From assembly GCA_030598305.1 (NCBI GenBank), contig JAUVQC010000009.1, positions 1 through 14,218 of the forward strand: DNA of 14,218 nucleotides, in the 5' to 3' direction. Positions 6,964 to 14,131 of this stretch are shown here, one piece after another (the stretch's first letter is position 1; every line of letters starts with the position of its first letter). This DNA is from Actinomycetes bacterium. Lineage in GTDB: Bacteria; Actinomycetota; Acidimicrobiia; UBA5794. The notes beneath the pieces were generated by a model. That model saw only the letters and a program-made list of their open reading frames with translations. It ran no database searches and was not told where the DNA came from. The position numbers and the translations under genes were made by a program.

Positions 6964-8307
6964 CTATCCAACTCGCGTGACCGGTGACGGCTTCCAAGTA
7001 CCATCGAGGGCGGCGGGTTGAGGCCAGTACATTCGCAGAGCGAGGTAGAAACGGCCTTCAGGAGTTGGCAGCCAATTCGCTCGCTCCTTCGGCTCGGTCG
7101 GCTCGTCGCGCTGCATTGTGATCGTGAGCCCACCGTTCTCATCCAAGATCAGATTCTCGGTGGTCGAGTTGATCAGGTACCTGTCGATCGAATTCTCAAC
7201 CATGTATCCGGCAGTCCCGTCATATGACGTGTCGTACATGGTCACCGACCAGAACGCATTGACCGGAGGGGGCGTTTCGAGTGTCAGCTTGTACTTGGCG
7301 TCGCCGTCGAGTGGGTTGCCATCGGCATCGGCTCGACCCATTGGATAGTGGGCCTCGGCTTGATCATTGCCTCCCCAACCGACCATCGCAGCCGCAGCAC
7401 GTTTCATGTAGTCGCCGTCATAGAAATCGTGGTTGCCGAAGGGATCCATCGTCATCCACCCGTTGACATTCTCCCCCAGCGACTCGGAGGCCGCTGCCAA
7501 GAGGGTTCGAGCGGAGGCAATGCCTTTGGCGAGAGCTGATCTGCGTTCATCGCTCAAAGAATCGGCGTCGAACGGAATGCCTGGTCCGATCCCGATCGAG
7601 GTGAAACGTTCGAACATCGCCTCGTCGTCTGGATGGGCGGGTAGGGCCAGAGTGAGCAGGGCGTTGACATATCCGATGAACCGTTCGTCGCGGGACGCTG
7701 CATCGTCCCAGTGAGGCCAGTCGAACGGAGGCAACGGAGCAGCTTCGCCACCCTGATAGACCTCCAGCGGCTCCAGTCGATACTGAGCCATGATCCTGGA
7801 GAGGGCACTCTGATCATTGGAACCCAACAGCTGAGTGCGACCGATGAGAAACACCAGGTCGGTTTCGAAGCGGAAGGACCCAGCAAAGCCGTCGAGGACC
7901 TCACCGTCCCACCGCGGGCCCGAAAGAAGATAGGACCCGGGTGCAGTACCCGTTGTTCTGCTGCCAACATAGAACTCGTTGTTTCCCAACAGATTCTCGA
8001 ACTGTATCCCATAGTACCGGCCCGAGACCTCAGGGACCGTAAGGACTGCAGGGCTGGCGCGTAGATCCAGCAAACCAAACGAGTACGGCGTATCGGCATT
8101 CGGTGAGATCACGTCCTTGAACGTGTGGTCCAAGGTCACTGCCTCGCCGAACAGACCCTCATTTGCCGGACCGGCATACACCGGAGAAGCAGGCTGGAGG
8201 AATCTCGCGTAGCCATAGCGGTATCCCATCAACATGGGAAAGGCATAGACGTAGGCCTCGGAGGCGATTGCCGAGACCTGCTCAGACGGTATGAGTTCCT
8301 GACCCAT
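6964..8307 (-). CDS. DUF1254/DUF1214 domain protein
   Basis: 447 residues. The N-terminal DUF1254 part begins with EAYVYAFPMLMGYR and contains VISPNADTPYSFGLLDLR and GRYYGIQF, followed by the FYVGSRTTG segment. The C-terminal DUF1214 part (about 325-445) has LDGDAKYKLTL, PPVNAFWSVTMYD, NSIDRYLINS and EGRFYLALRMYWP. The two-domain order and length are standard for the family, whose function is not established. No signal peptide is seen at the N-terminus (MGQELIPSEQ), so it appears cytoplasmic, whereas some relatives are exported. The ATG is preceded by AAAGGAG at 8315-8321 with 7-nt spacing. It is divergent from the ferritin gene across 176 nt and leads a likely two-gene operon with the CoA-binding protein. 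Confidence 0.9.
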   Translation of the reverse strand: MGQELIPSEQVSAIASEAYVYAFPMLMGYRYGYARFLQPASPVYAGPANEGLFGEAVTLDHTFKDVISPNADTPYSFGLLDLRASPAVLTVPEVSGRYYGIQFENLLGNNEFYVGSRTTGTAPGSYLLSGPRWDGEVLDGFAGSFRFETDLVFLIGRTQLLGSNDQSALSRIMAQYRLEPLEVYQGGEAAPLPPFDWPHWDDAASRDERFIGYVNALLTLALPAHPDDEAMFERFTSIGIGPGIPFDADSLSDERRSALAKGIASARTLLAAASESLGENVNGWMTMDPFGNHDFYDGDYMKRAAAAMVGWGGNDQAEAHYPMGRADADGNPLDGDAKYKLTLETPPPVNAFWSVTMYDTSYDGTAGYMVENSIDRYLINSTTENLILDENGGLTITMQRDEPTEPKERANWLPTPEGRFYLALRMYWPQPAALDGTWKPSPVTRVG

Positions 8308-8483
8308 GTGATTGCTCCTTTGATACGAAGCGACACTACCAGCCGAGGGTTCCGCCGGTCACTGAAGAGTTTCGGCTTCGATGGCCGATGCCCGGTGAGA
8401 ATCAGAGCGTCCATATCCTTGGTTCGGCATGCAGAAATGCGCGGTCATTCGCCGGCCGCGATTGAGTAGAAAGAGAAAATCTT

Positions 8484-8987
8484 GTGACCATGACTCCTGA
8501 GCTGGAAGAGGCTTTCAACGCCCAAATCACGATGGAGTACGCCGCGGCGTACTCGTACCTCGGCATGAGCGCATGGCTCGAAACAGAAGGCCTGCCTGGC
8601 ATGGCGAGCTGGATGCGTAACCAATCGGACGAAGAGACAACCCATGCGCTCAGGCTCTTCCAGTTTGTCCTTGACCGCGGCGGGAACGTCGAACTGGGCC
8701 AGATCCAGGCTCCAATTGTCACGTTTGGAACGCCGATTGATGTCTTCCGTGCTTCTCTCGCCCAGGAGAAGGAAGTAACAGCATCTATCAACCATCTGTA
8801 TGCGCTGGCCATCGAGAAGAGCGATTTCTCCTCCATACCCCTGTTGGACTGGTTCGTCGCAGAACAGGTCGAAGAAGAATCGACGGTTCAACAGATCATC
8901 GACGACCTCGAACGCGGCGGAGCAGGCCACACGGTCCTCATGCTCGACCGCGAACTCGGACAACGCGGAACCACACCTGAGGGCTGA
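8484..8987 (+). CDS. Ferritin (non-heme)
   Basis: A 167-residue four-helix iron-storage protein. The ferroxidase ligands expected for FtnA-like ferritins are in place: Glu18 (in MEYAAAYSY), Glu51 and His54 (in EETTHAL), Glu95 (in AQEKEV), and Gln128/Glu131 (in AEQVEEE). No heme-binding Met in the bacterioferritin context is evident, so a 24-subunit ferritin storing Fe as ferric mineral is the best reading. The start is taken as GTG 8484, with a weak purine-rich site (AGAAAGAG) 8 nt upstream; ATG 8490 would shorten the protein by two residues. The gene is divergent from the DUF1254/1214 gene. I saw no IdeR-like or Fur-like box in the shared 176 nt. Confidence 0.95.
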   Translation: MTMTPELEEAFNAQITMEYAAAYSYLGMSAWLETEGLPGMASWMRNQSDEETTHALRLFQFVLDRGGNVELGQIQAPIVTFGTPIDVFRASLAQEKEVTASINHLYALAIEKSDFSSIPLLDWFVAEQVEEESTVQQIIDDLERGGAGHTVLMLDRELGQRGTTPEG

Positions 8988-9092
8988 CGCTCCGCAACGG
9001 ACGGCCACTGATGCCGAGCACTGGTGCCGATGTTGAACCGGTTGCAGCGATTCGCGTCTTATGCCTTCGGTTCGAATAGGGGAAAACCCTGA

Positions 9093-9120
9093 TTGACGAG
9101 CAATTCCTTAGGAATACACT
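9093..9120 (+). promoter_or_regulatory. Sigma70-type promoter for the lipoprotein gene
   Basis: -35 TTGACG (9093-9098), 16-nt spacer, -10 TACACT (9115-9120). It lies 44 nt before the lipoprotein ATG, giving a short leader that contains AGGAGG. Matches to consensus are 5/6 and 4/6. Confidence 0.6.
9103..9115. promoter_or_regulatory. Operator-like palindrome inside the promoter spacer
   Basis: ATTCCT-T-AGGAAT is a perfect 6+6 inverted repeat that lies between the -35 and -10 hexamers and touches the first -10 base. A repressor bound there would block RNA polymerase. It does not match the IdeR/DtxR box; the regulator is unknown. Confidence 0.45.
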
Positions 9121-9164
9121 GAGCAATAACGCTGACAAGTGTGGCAAGCGACAGGAGGCCTCTG

Positions 9165-10691
9165 ATGCGACGATCCCTCCCCCTTCTCCTCGTCGCATTC
9201 GGTGTTTGCGCCCTTCTCGCGGGTTGTACGCCCGGTGCTGACTCCGACCCGACGCTGCCACCGTCCACCGCAGTGGCCGCCGCGACCACAACGACCGCCG
9301 AGACGACAACGACCGAGGCTCCGAACGTGGTTGAACTCTTCCTCACCACGATCTCTGACCCACGGTTCGCTGCGACGATCGATGTTGTCGGACGACAGGA
9401 GACTTCTGCCGGGACGGTGTCCGTGTCCGGTGCAGGTGCTGTCGAGGGCACGGATTCGTCGTTCCGACAGAAGACCGACTTTTCAGGACTTGATACGGTG
9501 CTCTTCGAGGCGAGGACACGACAAGTCGTGGGGCCAGGAGCCACGACAGAATTGGTTGACGAGACTCGACTATTGGACGCTTTCGTCTACAACTTGGCCG
9601 ATGGCAACTGGACGGTCAGGTCTCGATCGGAGACTGACGGCACAACGTTGGGTTACGTGATCAGCATGATCGCTACCACCGACCAGTGGGCGAATGGAGG
9701 TCCATCGAACGACGATCCTCTTCTGACGATCCTGACGCCGTCCAGCAACATCGAGTACGACCCCACATATTGGTCGGTCGATCCTGGCCTTGTGGCTGCC
9801 ACCGCATCAACCACTGAGGTGCTGGTTTCCGCCGAGGGGTTCCCCTCCATTATCCGCCTCAACCTTGTATTCAACTTCGAGGGAGACGTGGAGATGAGTC
9901 GCTCGGTGACCGAGTACATACTCACCCCGCCTTTCACCAGTCCGGCAATTGAGATTCCCGATGGCGTGACCGTATCGCTGCAGCAGTTGAACACGTTCTA
10001 CTCCGAGGCGGAAGGTGACGGTCTTTATCCATTCTTTGATTTCGCTGTGCCGGTCGAACTCGGGATGTTCGAGCAAGGTCCAGGCTTCCTTGGGTTGGGG
10101 TATCCCGACCAACCGGTATCCATCTTCTTCGCCCACGAAGGCGTCGTAGAACGGGCCACTCTTGAAGAGACATTGCCGTCAATACTTGAGGCGGTCGGTA
10201 TGACCTCCCCCGAGGTCGAAGACGCCGAGTATGGGGGGTTCCCCGCCGTGATAGCTACCGAGGGTGAACGCCAATTGTTCTATACGGTGTTTGAAGGAAC
10301 TGCCGGCGTCATCGTTATGTGGCAGGGAAGTACGGGGGACGTAGTTGCCGACAGACGAGCATTCGAGGACGTGCTCTCGACTCTCGAATGGACGAGCTCT
10401 GGAGGCGTGGTACCGGGATCATCGATTGCAGGTGCTGAGCTACAGACCGACACGATCCCTGTCGTGGAGACGGTCGCCATCGCCACACACGACGACTGTG
10501 GCGGAGCCAGTGTCGTGGATGCCGACGTGATCGGAGGTGATGGCGTTAGTTGGATAGAGAGTTGGACCGTCCAAACCTGCGGCGGCTTCGACACCTACAG
10601 CGTCACGTTCATTGTGTCATCCGCCGGTGGAACCAGCATCGCAATGGAAGACGAACCTGAAGCCTCCTACGGCCACACTCACGAATCGTAG
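9165..10691 (+). CDS. Predicted lipoprotein of unknown function
   Basis: 508 residues, extracytoplasmic. Residues 1-20 are a lipoprotein signal peptide ending in the lipobox LLAGC, with Cys21 as the lipidated residue, so the protein is probably anchored in the membrane facing outwards. A Thr/Ala-rich linker (about 33-57) follows. The body (about 60-460) is rich in beta-type sequence with repeated SGVVV/TVSV-like strands, and some of it loosely recalls LppX/LprG-type lipid-binding lipoproteins, but I cannot assign it. A C-terminal region has Cys pairs (DDCGGAS near 447 and VQTCGGFDTYSVTF near 471) that probably form a disulfide, then a His/Glu end. ATG 9165 is chosen because AGGAGG lies 6 nt upstream; an upstream in-frame start at 9141 would put charged residues before the signal. 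It has its own promoter. Confidence 0.85.
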   Translation: MRRSLPLLLVAFGVCALLAGCTPGADSDPTLPPSTAVAAATTTTAETTTTEAPNVVELFLTTISDPRFAATIDVVGRQETSAGTVSVSGAGAVEGTDSSFRQKTDFSGLDTVLFEARTRQVVGPGATTELVDETRLLDAFVYNLADGNWTVRSRSETDGTTLGYVISMIATTDQWANGGPSNDDPLLTILTPSSNIEYDPTYWSVDPGLVAATASTTEVLVSAEGFPSIIRLNLVFNFEGDVEMSRSVTEYILTPPFTSPAIEIPDGVTVSLQQLNTFYSEAEGDGLYPFFDFAVPVELGMFEQGPGFLGLGYPDQPVSIFFAHEGVVERATLEETLPSILEAVGMTSPEVEDAEYGGFPAVIATEGERQLFYTVFEGTAGVIVMWQGSTGDVVADRRAFEDVLSTLEWTSSGGVVPGSSIAGAELQTDTIPVVETVAIATHDDCGGASVVDADVIGGDGVSWIESWTVQTCGGFDTYSVTFIVSSAGGTSIAMEDEPEASYGHTHES

Positions 10692-10807
10692 GCAGGCACG
10701 ACGACACCACACCGAATCGCCAACCAAGCAGCCGCCAAACCTTCCCGTTCGTGCAACACTCGAACGCTGGTCGAGGGGTGGACCCGGCTGAAACCCTTGG
10801 GCTGCTC

Positions 10808-10882
<75 letters not shown>

Positions 10883-10887
10883 TCAGA

Positions 10888-10908
10888 CAGTGGAATTCTA
10901 TCCCACTG
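10888..10908 (-). other. Inverted repeat between tRNA-Gly and tRNA-Arg
   Basis: CAGTGG (10888-10893) and CCACTG (10903-10908) are perfect complements around a 9-nt loop, filling the 30-nt spacer between the two tRNAs. On the minus strand the loop region contains TAGAAT, which resembles a -10 box, so it may be a processing stem or part of a tRNA-Arg promoter. Confidence 0.4.
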
Positions 10909-10912
10909 GTCG

Positions 10913-10983
10913 AGCGGGTGACGGGAGTCGAACCCGCGTGACCAGCTTGGAAGGCTGGGGCTCTACCATTGAGCTACACCCGC
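10913..10983 (-). tRNA. tRNA-Gly (anticodon TCC)
   Basis: Minus-strand cloverleaf: acceptor GCGGGTG with CACCCGC, D-arm from AGCTC, anticodon stem CCAGC/GCTGG around loop CTTCCAA (anticodon TCC), T-stem with GTTCGACTC. The discriminator is T, usual for bacterial tRNA-Gly. No CCA encoded. Confidence 0.96.
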
Positions 10984-11015
10984 TAACGCCGACGTAGGTT
11001 ACCGACGTTCCTGGT

Positions 11016-11627
11016 TCATTCGTGCTGCTCCCCGAGGGACGCATCCAAGACACCAATCCAAGGATGCCCCGGTGTTGATCTGGCGATCGCGGCAAGGAGC
11101 CACCGACGCTGGCCCGCATCCATGCGATGAACGCACCGCGCGAAATCGATGTCGTCCTTTGGACGAGCCTGCTTCGACTTGTACAACAATTGCACTTCGG
11201 GCGTGCAGTACCGGACGCCCTTCCGAGACCTCAGCGTGAGGGCCCCGAGATCCATCTGGATCTCGTTGTCGCGTCGGAACTTCCAGGTTGCACCGTCGCC
11301 ATCAGCGAGCATGACCTCAACGCCCCAGGCTGCTGACGCGTCAGGGCGACCCCAGATTCCGAAGACAGGGGGCTCAATGGGTTCGCCGGGCATCCACCTG
11401 TTCAGCACACCCTCGGACATCGAGTGGAGCTCCCAGCCATCGAATACATCGAAGAGCACCTCCCTGTCCTTGCGGAACATTTCGACGTCGAGGTCGGCAT
11501 GTGGCCGGGTCTCCCAGCCAAGGAAGAGGTCGATCGCGTGGCCTCCCGCGATCCACCAATCGACATCAGTACATTCGAAGCGCGCAGCGACCTCTGGGAT
11601 CGTCAACGGCCGCCAATCGTGTTCCAT
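11016..11627 (-). CDS. Nucleotidyltransferase of the aminoglycoside-adenylyltransferase-like type
   Basis: 203 residues. The N-terminal half is a polymerase-beta-like nucleotidyltransferase core: WWIAGGHAIDLFLG (Gly28-Gly29, Asp33) and ETRPHADLDVEMF (Arg41, His43, Asp45, Asp47), matching the GG-x-A-x-D and RPHxDxD pattern of ANT(2'')/lincosamide-type transferases. The C-terminal part has CTPEVQLLYKSK, ARPKDDIDF, RRWLLAAI and GHPWI, usual for this group. Chromosomal members often have no known substrate, so drug resistance should not be assumed. ATG 11627 is chosen because the family core starts right there; about 118 residues of open frame upstream run antisense to the methyltransferase. It is divergent from the methyltransferase (39 nt apart) and ends 32 nt before tRNA-Gly. 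Confidence 0.82.
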   Translation of the reverse strand: MEHDWRPLTIPEVAARFECTDVDWWIAGGHAIDLFLGWETRPHADLDVEMFRKDREVLFDVFDGWELHSMSEGVLNRWMPGEPIEPPVFGIWGRPDASAAWGVEVMLADGDGATWKFRRDNEIQMDLGALTLRSRKGVRYCTPEVQLLYKSKQARPKDDIDFARCVHRMDAGQRRWLLAAIARSTPGHPWIGVLDASLGEQHE

Positions 11628-11666
11628 GCCGCCATTGTGCCTTCGCCAAGGTCGTAAGGTCTGTGT

Positions 11667-12251
11667 ATGAACAGCAACTTGTGGGATGCCAGGTACCAGG
11701 AGAGCGAGTTGATCTGGTCGGCCGAACCGAACATGTTCCTTCCACCAATTGTTGGTGAGCTCGAAATCGGGTCGGCACTCGACCTTGCGTGCGGTGAGGG
11801 CCGCAATTCGATCTGGTTGGCGAGGACTGGATGGGACGTGACGGGTGTCGATTTCTCCGGTGTCGCCATCGATAAGGCACGCCAGATCGCTGGTGACACG
11901 ACAGTGGACTGGCAGGTCGCCGACATCACCGCATACGAACCGCGTCGAGAGTTCGATTTGGTGACGATCGTCTACGTCCACTTGGACGCCGAAGGTATGG
12001 CTGCACTATTCGCAACGGCGACCAGGGCAGTCGCACCGGGCGGAACGCTCATCGCCGTTGGCCACGCGCTGCGGAATCTGACTGATGGCGTGGGTGGCCC
12101 TCCGTACCCGGACATCCTCTGGACCGAGGAGAAGATCACGCCGTTGCTTGAAGATCTCGACATGGTCTCAATCGGCGAGGTGCTTCGTCCGGTCGACAAC
12201 TTCGACATCGATGCCATCGACATCCTCGTACACGCCACAAAGCCCCTGTGA
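11667..12251 (+). CDS. Class I SAM-dependent methyltransferase
   Basis: 194 residues with a Rossmann-type SAM fold. The opening WDARYQESELIWSAEPN is a frequent lead-in for small SAM methyltransferases. Motif I ALDLACGEGRNSIWLA (Gly43, Gly45) and GWDVTGVDFS, with Asp62 as the probable ribose-binding acidic residue, are clear, followed by motif-II-like EFDLVTIVYVHLD and the PGGTLIAVGH strand. The substrate is unknown; sequence around motif I resembles TehB-like and other general small-molecule methyltransferases. The ATG has AAGG 7 nt upstream. The stop overlaps the GTG start of the GNAT gene (GTGA), so the two are probably one translational unit. Confidence 0.9.
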   Translation: MNSNLWDARYQESELIWSAEPNMFLPPIVGELEIGSALDLACGEGRNSIWLARTGWDVTGVDFSGVAIDKARQIAGDTTVDWQVADITAYEPRREFDLVTIVYVHLDAEGMAALFATATRAVAPGGTLIAVGHALRNLTDGVGGPPYPDILWTEEKITPLLEDLDMVSIGEVLRPVDNFDIDAIDILVHATKPL

Positions 12252-12727
12252 CGGGCAATATCACACTGCGCGAGGTGCAAGGCGCAGACAGGAACATGTT
12301 CTACAGCTTCATGCAGGACGCAGAAGCGATCCACATGGCCGCGTTCACCCCGGAGGATCCCGTCGACCGGACGGAATTCGACGCCCACTGGAACCGCATC
12401 CTCGGCAACGATGACGTGACGATGCGCACCATATTGCGAGACGGTGTGGTTGTCGGAAACGTTGGGAGCTATTCAATGGACGGCGATCGCGAAGTCACGT
12501 ACTGGGTCGACAAGGATGCGTGGGGCACCGGAATCGCAACGACGGCTCTGGGTCAATTCCTCCTCATCGACGCTGCGCGCCCGATCCATGCCCGTGTCGT
12601 CCAGGACAATGCCGCATCGATCAAGGTGCTCGAGAAGTGCGGGTTCGCCATCACCGGCGAGGACGAGGCCTTCGCACCTGGCCGCGGCGAGATCGTCGCC
12701 GAATACATCATGACCCTGCCGACCTGA
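12248..12727 (+). CDS. GNAT family N-acetyltransferase
   Basis: 159 residues of GNAT fold in the RimJ/RimL style. The first strand reads ITLREV, the central TYWVDKDAWGTGIATTAL (84-101) is the acetyl-CoA pyrophosphate-binding motif A with its WGTGIAT loop, and VVQDNAASIKVLEKCGF is the motif B Asn-x-x-Ser signature that is the usual end of the cofactor site. The acceptor is unknown; it could be a protein N-terminus or a small molecule. The start is GTG, overlapping the methyltransferase stop by 4 nt, which suggests translational coupling. It is the last gene before a 180-nt stretch leading to tRNA-Pro. Confidence 0.9.
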   Translation: MTGNITLREVQGADRNMFYSFMQDAEAIHMAAFTPEDPVDRTEFDAHWNRILGNDDVTMRTILRDGVVVGNVGSYSMDGDREVTYWVDKDAWGTGIATTALGQFLLIDAARPIHARVVQDNAASIKVLEKCGFAITGEDEAFAPGRGEIVAEYIMTLPT

Positions 12728-12844
12728 ACTGCAACCTGGGGTTCATCTGTACACAAACGCGCGATGTGGCCCCCAGAGCGAGAACGGCCCCGCATGAATG
12801 CGAGGGCTCGTATCTCAAGGTCCGCGATTGTCACCACGATCCCA

Positions 12845-12861
12845 GAGTTGCAGAGCAACTC
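12845..12861. other. Perfect 7-bp hairpin downstream of tRNA-Pro
   Basis: GAGTTGC (12845-12851), loop AGA, GCAACTC (12855-12861). It sits between the GNAT stop and the tRNA-Pro 3' end and may serve either direction. No T-tract, so termination is only possible, not shown. Confidence 0.45.
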
Positions 12862-12870
12862 CCAAGGAAC

Positions 12871-12904
12871 GGGGAACGCCTTCGGCGTTCCTTTGGCGTT
12901 CCCC
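12871..12904. terminator. Alternative-pairing hairpin after tRNA-Pro
   Basis: GGGGAACGCC (12871-12880) can pair with GGCGTTCC (12884-12891, 3-nt loop) or with GGCGTTCCCC (12895-12904, 14-nt loop). The two foldings are mutually exclusive. It lies immediately downstream of tRNA-Pro on the minus strand; a GTTCCTT stretch follows there, which is a poor U-tract. Confidence 0.4.
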
Positions 12905-12907
12905 CCG

Positions 12908-12981
12908 TCGGGCTGGTCAGATTTGAACTGACGACCCCCTGCTCCCAAAGCAGGTGCGCTTCCAAGCTGCGCCACAGCCCG
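12908..12981 (-). tRNA. tRNA-Pro (anticodon TGG)
   Basis: Minus-strand cloverleaf: acceptor CGGGCTG with CAGCCCG, anticodon stem CCTGC/GCAGG around loop TTTGGGA (anticodon TGG), T-loop with GTTCAAATC. The discriminator is A and no CCA is encoded. Confidence 0.96.
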
Positions 12982-13035
12982 ATGTGAGCCGTGACGATAC
13001 CCCATCCCCACACACACCGACACAACGACGCGACA

Positions 13036-13070
13036 CAACCCAGGGTTCGCGGTCCGGTATGTGCCGCAGC
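13036..13070 (+). repeat. 35-bp inverted repeat, left copy
   Basis: It is an exact reverse complement of 14054-14088. Extending inwards, five more bases match after one mismatch (40 of 41). It contains AACCC-A-GGGTT, a small internal palindrome. Its inner edge touches the stop codon (13070-13072) of the AbiEi/DUF559 gene, and its outer edge is 54 nt from the tRNA-Pro 5' end. Confidence 0.95.
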
Positions 13071-13987
13071 TAGCCCGGAGAACGAATCGTGGTCGCAAGA
13101 AGTAGAGCCTGCACGGTGCGCACTACCGAGTCCGGATCCTCCGTCACGTCCCTCCATGTGAATCGGAGCACTCTCCAGCCGTGCTCCAAAGCCTCTCTGT
13201 CTCTCTCCCGGTCCGATTGGAATACTCGCTCCTGTGAATGCCACCGGAACGAATCCCACTCAATTGCCAACCGGGCGGTCGCGAAGGCAACGTCAAATCG
13301 CCGATCTGGACGCCAAGGGATCGGATATTCCGCTTCGAACGAAGGGAGGCCGCCATCCCGAAGAACCCGCATCCCAATCGTCTCAAGCCTCGTTTGCTGA
13401 TCCTCCGAGTCCGAGCGTGCCATCAACACACCGCGCATGGCTCGAACTCCAGGTTTGCCCCTCCGTGCCACGTCCCGGAGTACCTCATCCAACTGATGAA
13501 GAGTCGTTCGACGCCCGGCCAATAGATCATCAACAATCACAGCCAAACGACGCTCCGATACGACCGACGCAAGGTCAACCACAGTGCGCTCAAGTGTGGT
13601 CATGGGCAAACCTTGCCAAGTCGTGATGTGGCGGTCTCTCATGTCCAAACACCGAAACACCTGAACGCCAGAGAAGCGGTGTGTCGTTCGGGAGTGCACA
13701 GTGACCGAGGCATGATCGATGGGCGCAAAGGACATCTTGTGGATCCGAGCAGCCGAAAAGTGAGACACGACTGCTGACGGGAGTACAGCGACAGCGGCGC
13801 GCACGATGTCAGTTGCCTCCGTCAGATCTATCAGCCGATACCCTCCCCTTGCCACGGGGATCCACTGTCCCGACCGCACTCGGCCATCGATCTGGTGTCG
13901 GGTCAAACCCGCCATCAAGGCCTGGTCACGGCGCACGACCCCACCCTGGTTGGCCGCGACGGCATACAATTCTGCATCTGCATTCAT
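13070..13987 (-). CDS. AbiEi-like winged-helix N-terminus with DUF559 nuclease-like C-terminus
   Basis: 305 residues. The N-terminus (1-55) reads GGVVRRDQALMAGLTRHQIDGRVRSG then VARGGYRL, the typical winged-helix start of type IV AbiEi-family antitoxin-like proteins. Residues 60-140 continue that family (AVVSHFSAARIH, TTLERTVVDLAS). The C-terminus (about 195-305) matches the DUF559/Vsr-like endonuclease fold: Glu202, RRFDVAF (Asp232), LAIEWDS (Glu243, Asp245), then ERDREALEHGWRVLRFTWRDV. These acidic residues fit a PD-(D/E)XK-like site, so nuclease activity is possible. ATG 13987 is chosen because family similarity starts there; 26 further open codons upstream enter the inverted repeat. No AbiEii toxin partner is adjacent. 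The gene lies alone between tRNA-Pro and tRNA-Lys. Confidence 0.85.
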   Translation of the reverse strand: MNADAELYAVAANQGGVVRRDQALMAGLTRHQIDGRVRSGQWIPVARGGYRLIDLTEATDIVRAAVAVLPSAVVSHFSAARIHKMSFAPIDHASVTVHSRTTHRFSGVQVFRCLDMRDRHITTWQGLPMTTLERTVVDLASVVSERRLAVIVDDLLAGRRTTLHQLDEVLRDVARRGKPGVRAMRGVLMARSDSEDQQTRLETIGMRVLRDGGLPSFEAEYPIPWRPDRRFDVAFATARLAIEWDSFRWHSQERVFQSDRERDREALEHGWRVLRFTWRDVTEDPDSVVRTVQALLLATTIRSPG

Positions 13988-14053
13988 CGCAATATCGTGC
14001 CATCCGGCAGCGACAATTCCTCTCGTGGGGAATGTCCAACCTTCTGTGGGCTC

Positions 14054-14088
14054 GCTGCGGCACATACCGGACCGCGAACCCTGGGTTG
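14054..14088 (-). repeat. 35-bp inverted repeat, right copy
   Basis: Perfect reverse complement of 13036-13070, located upstream of the AbiEi/DUF559 start and 43 nt before tRNA-Lys. Together the two copies bracket a 1,053-bp unit holding one gene. Confidence 0.95.
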
Positions 14089-14118
14089 CAGGTCGGGGTC
14101 GTTAGGTTTGCGCGCTGG

Positions 14119-14124
14119 TATTCT
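14119..14124 (+). promoter_or_regulatory. Possible extended -10 for tRNA-Lys
   Basis: TGGTATTCT contains an extended -10 motif (TGN then TATTCT) 8 nt before the tRNA-Lys 5' end. No good -35 is seen; tentative. Confidence 0.3.
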
Positions 14125-14131
14125 CTTCGAC

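Larger units (their letters stand above)
6426..10807. mobile_element. Candidate accessory block bounded by tRNA-Arg half copies
   Basis: The intact tRNA-Arg lies at the right edge with its 3' end pointing into the block, and a displaced 3' half of the same tRNA lies at the left edge in direct orientation. That is the arrangement left by site-specific insertion at a tRNA gene. The cargo is a CoA-binding protein, a DUF1254/DUF1214 protein, a ferritin and a lipoprotein. No integrase, excisionase or transposase is visible, so the block would be a remnant, a nonautonomous unit, or a product of recombination between tRNA copies. The two mismatches between the repeats argue that the event is not recent. 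Confidence 0.4.

Noticed and set aside
8308..8483. Iron-responsive box between ferritin and DUF1254/1214 genes
   Set aside because: I looked for IdeR/DtxR-like and Fur-like palindromes and saw none convincing.
11628..11981. 118-residue upstream extension of the nucleotidyltransferase
   Set aside because: It overlaps the divergent methyltransferase and its content is not protein-family-like.
12553..13098. Minus-strand open frame of 181 codons over tRNA-Pro and the GNAT gene end
   Set aside because: It translates a tRNA, a hairpin region and the antisense of the GNAT gene.
13988..14065. Longer start for the AbiEi/DUF559 gene inside the right inverted repeat
   Set aside because: Family similarity begins at ATG 13987; the extra residues translate the repeat and its flank.
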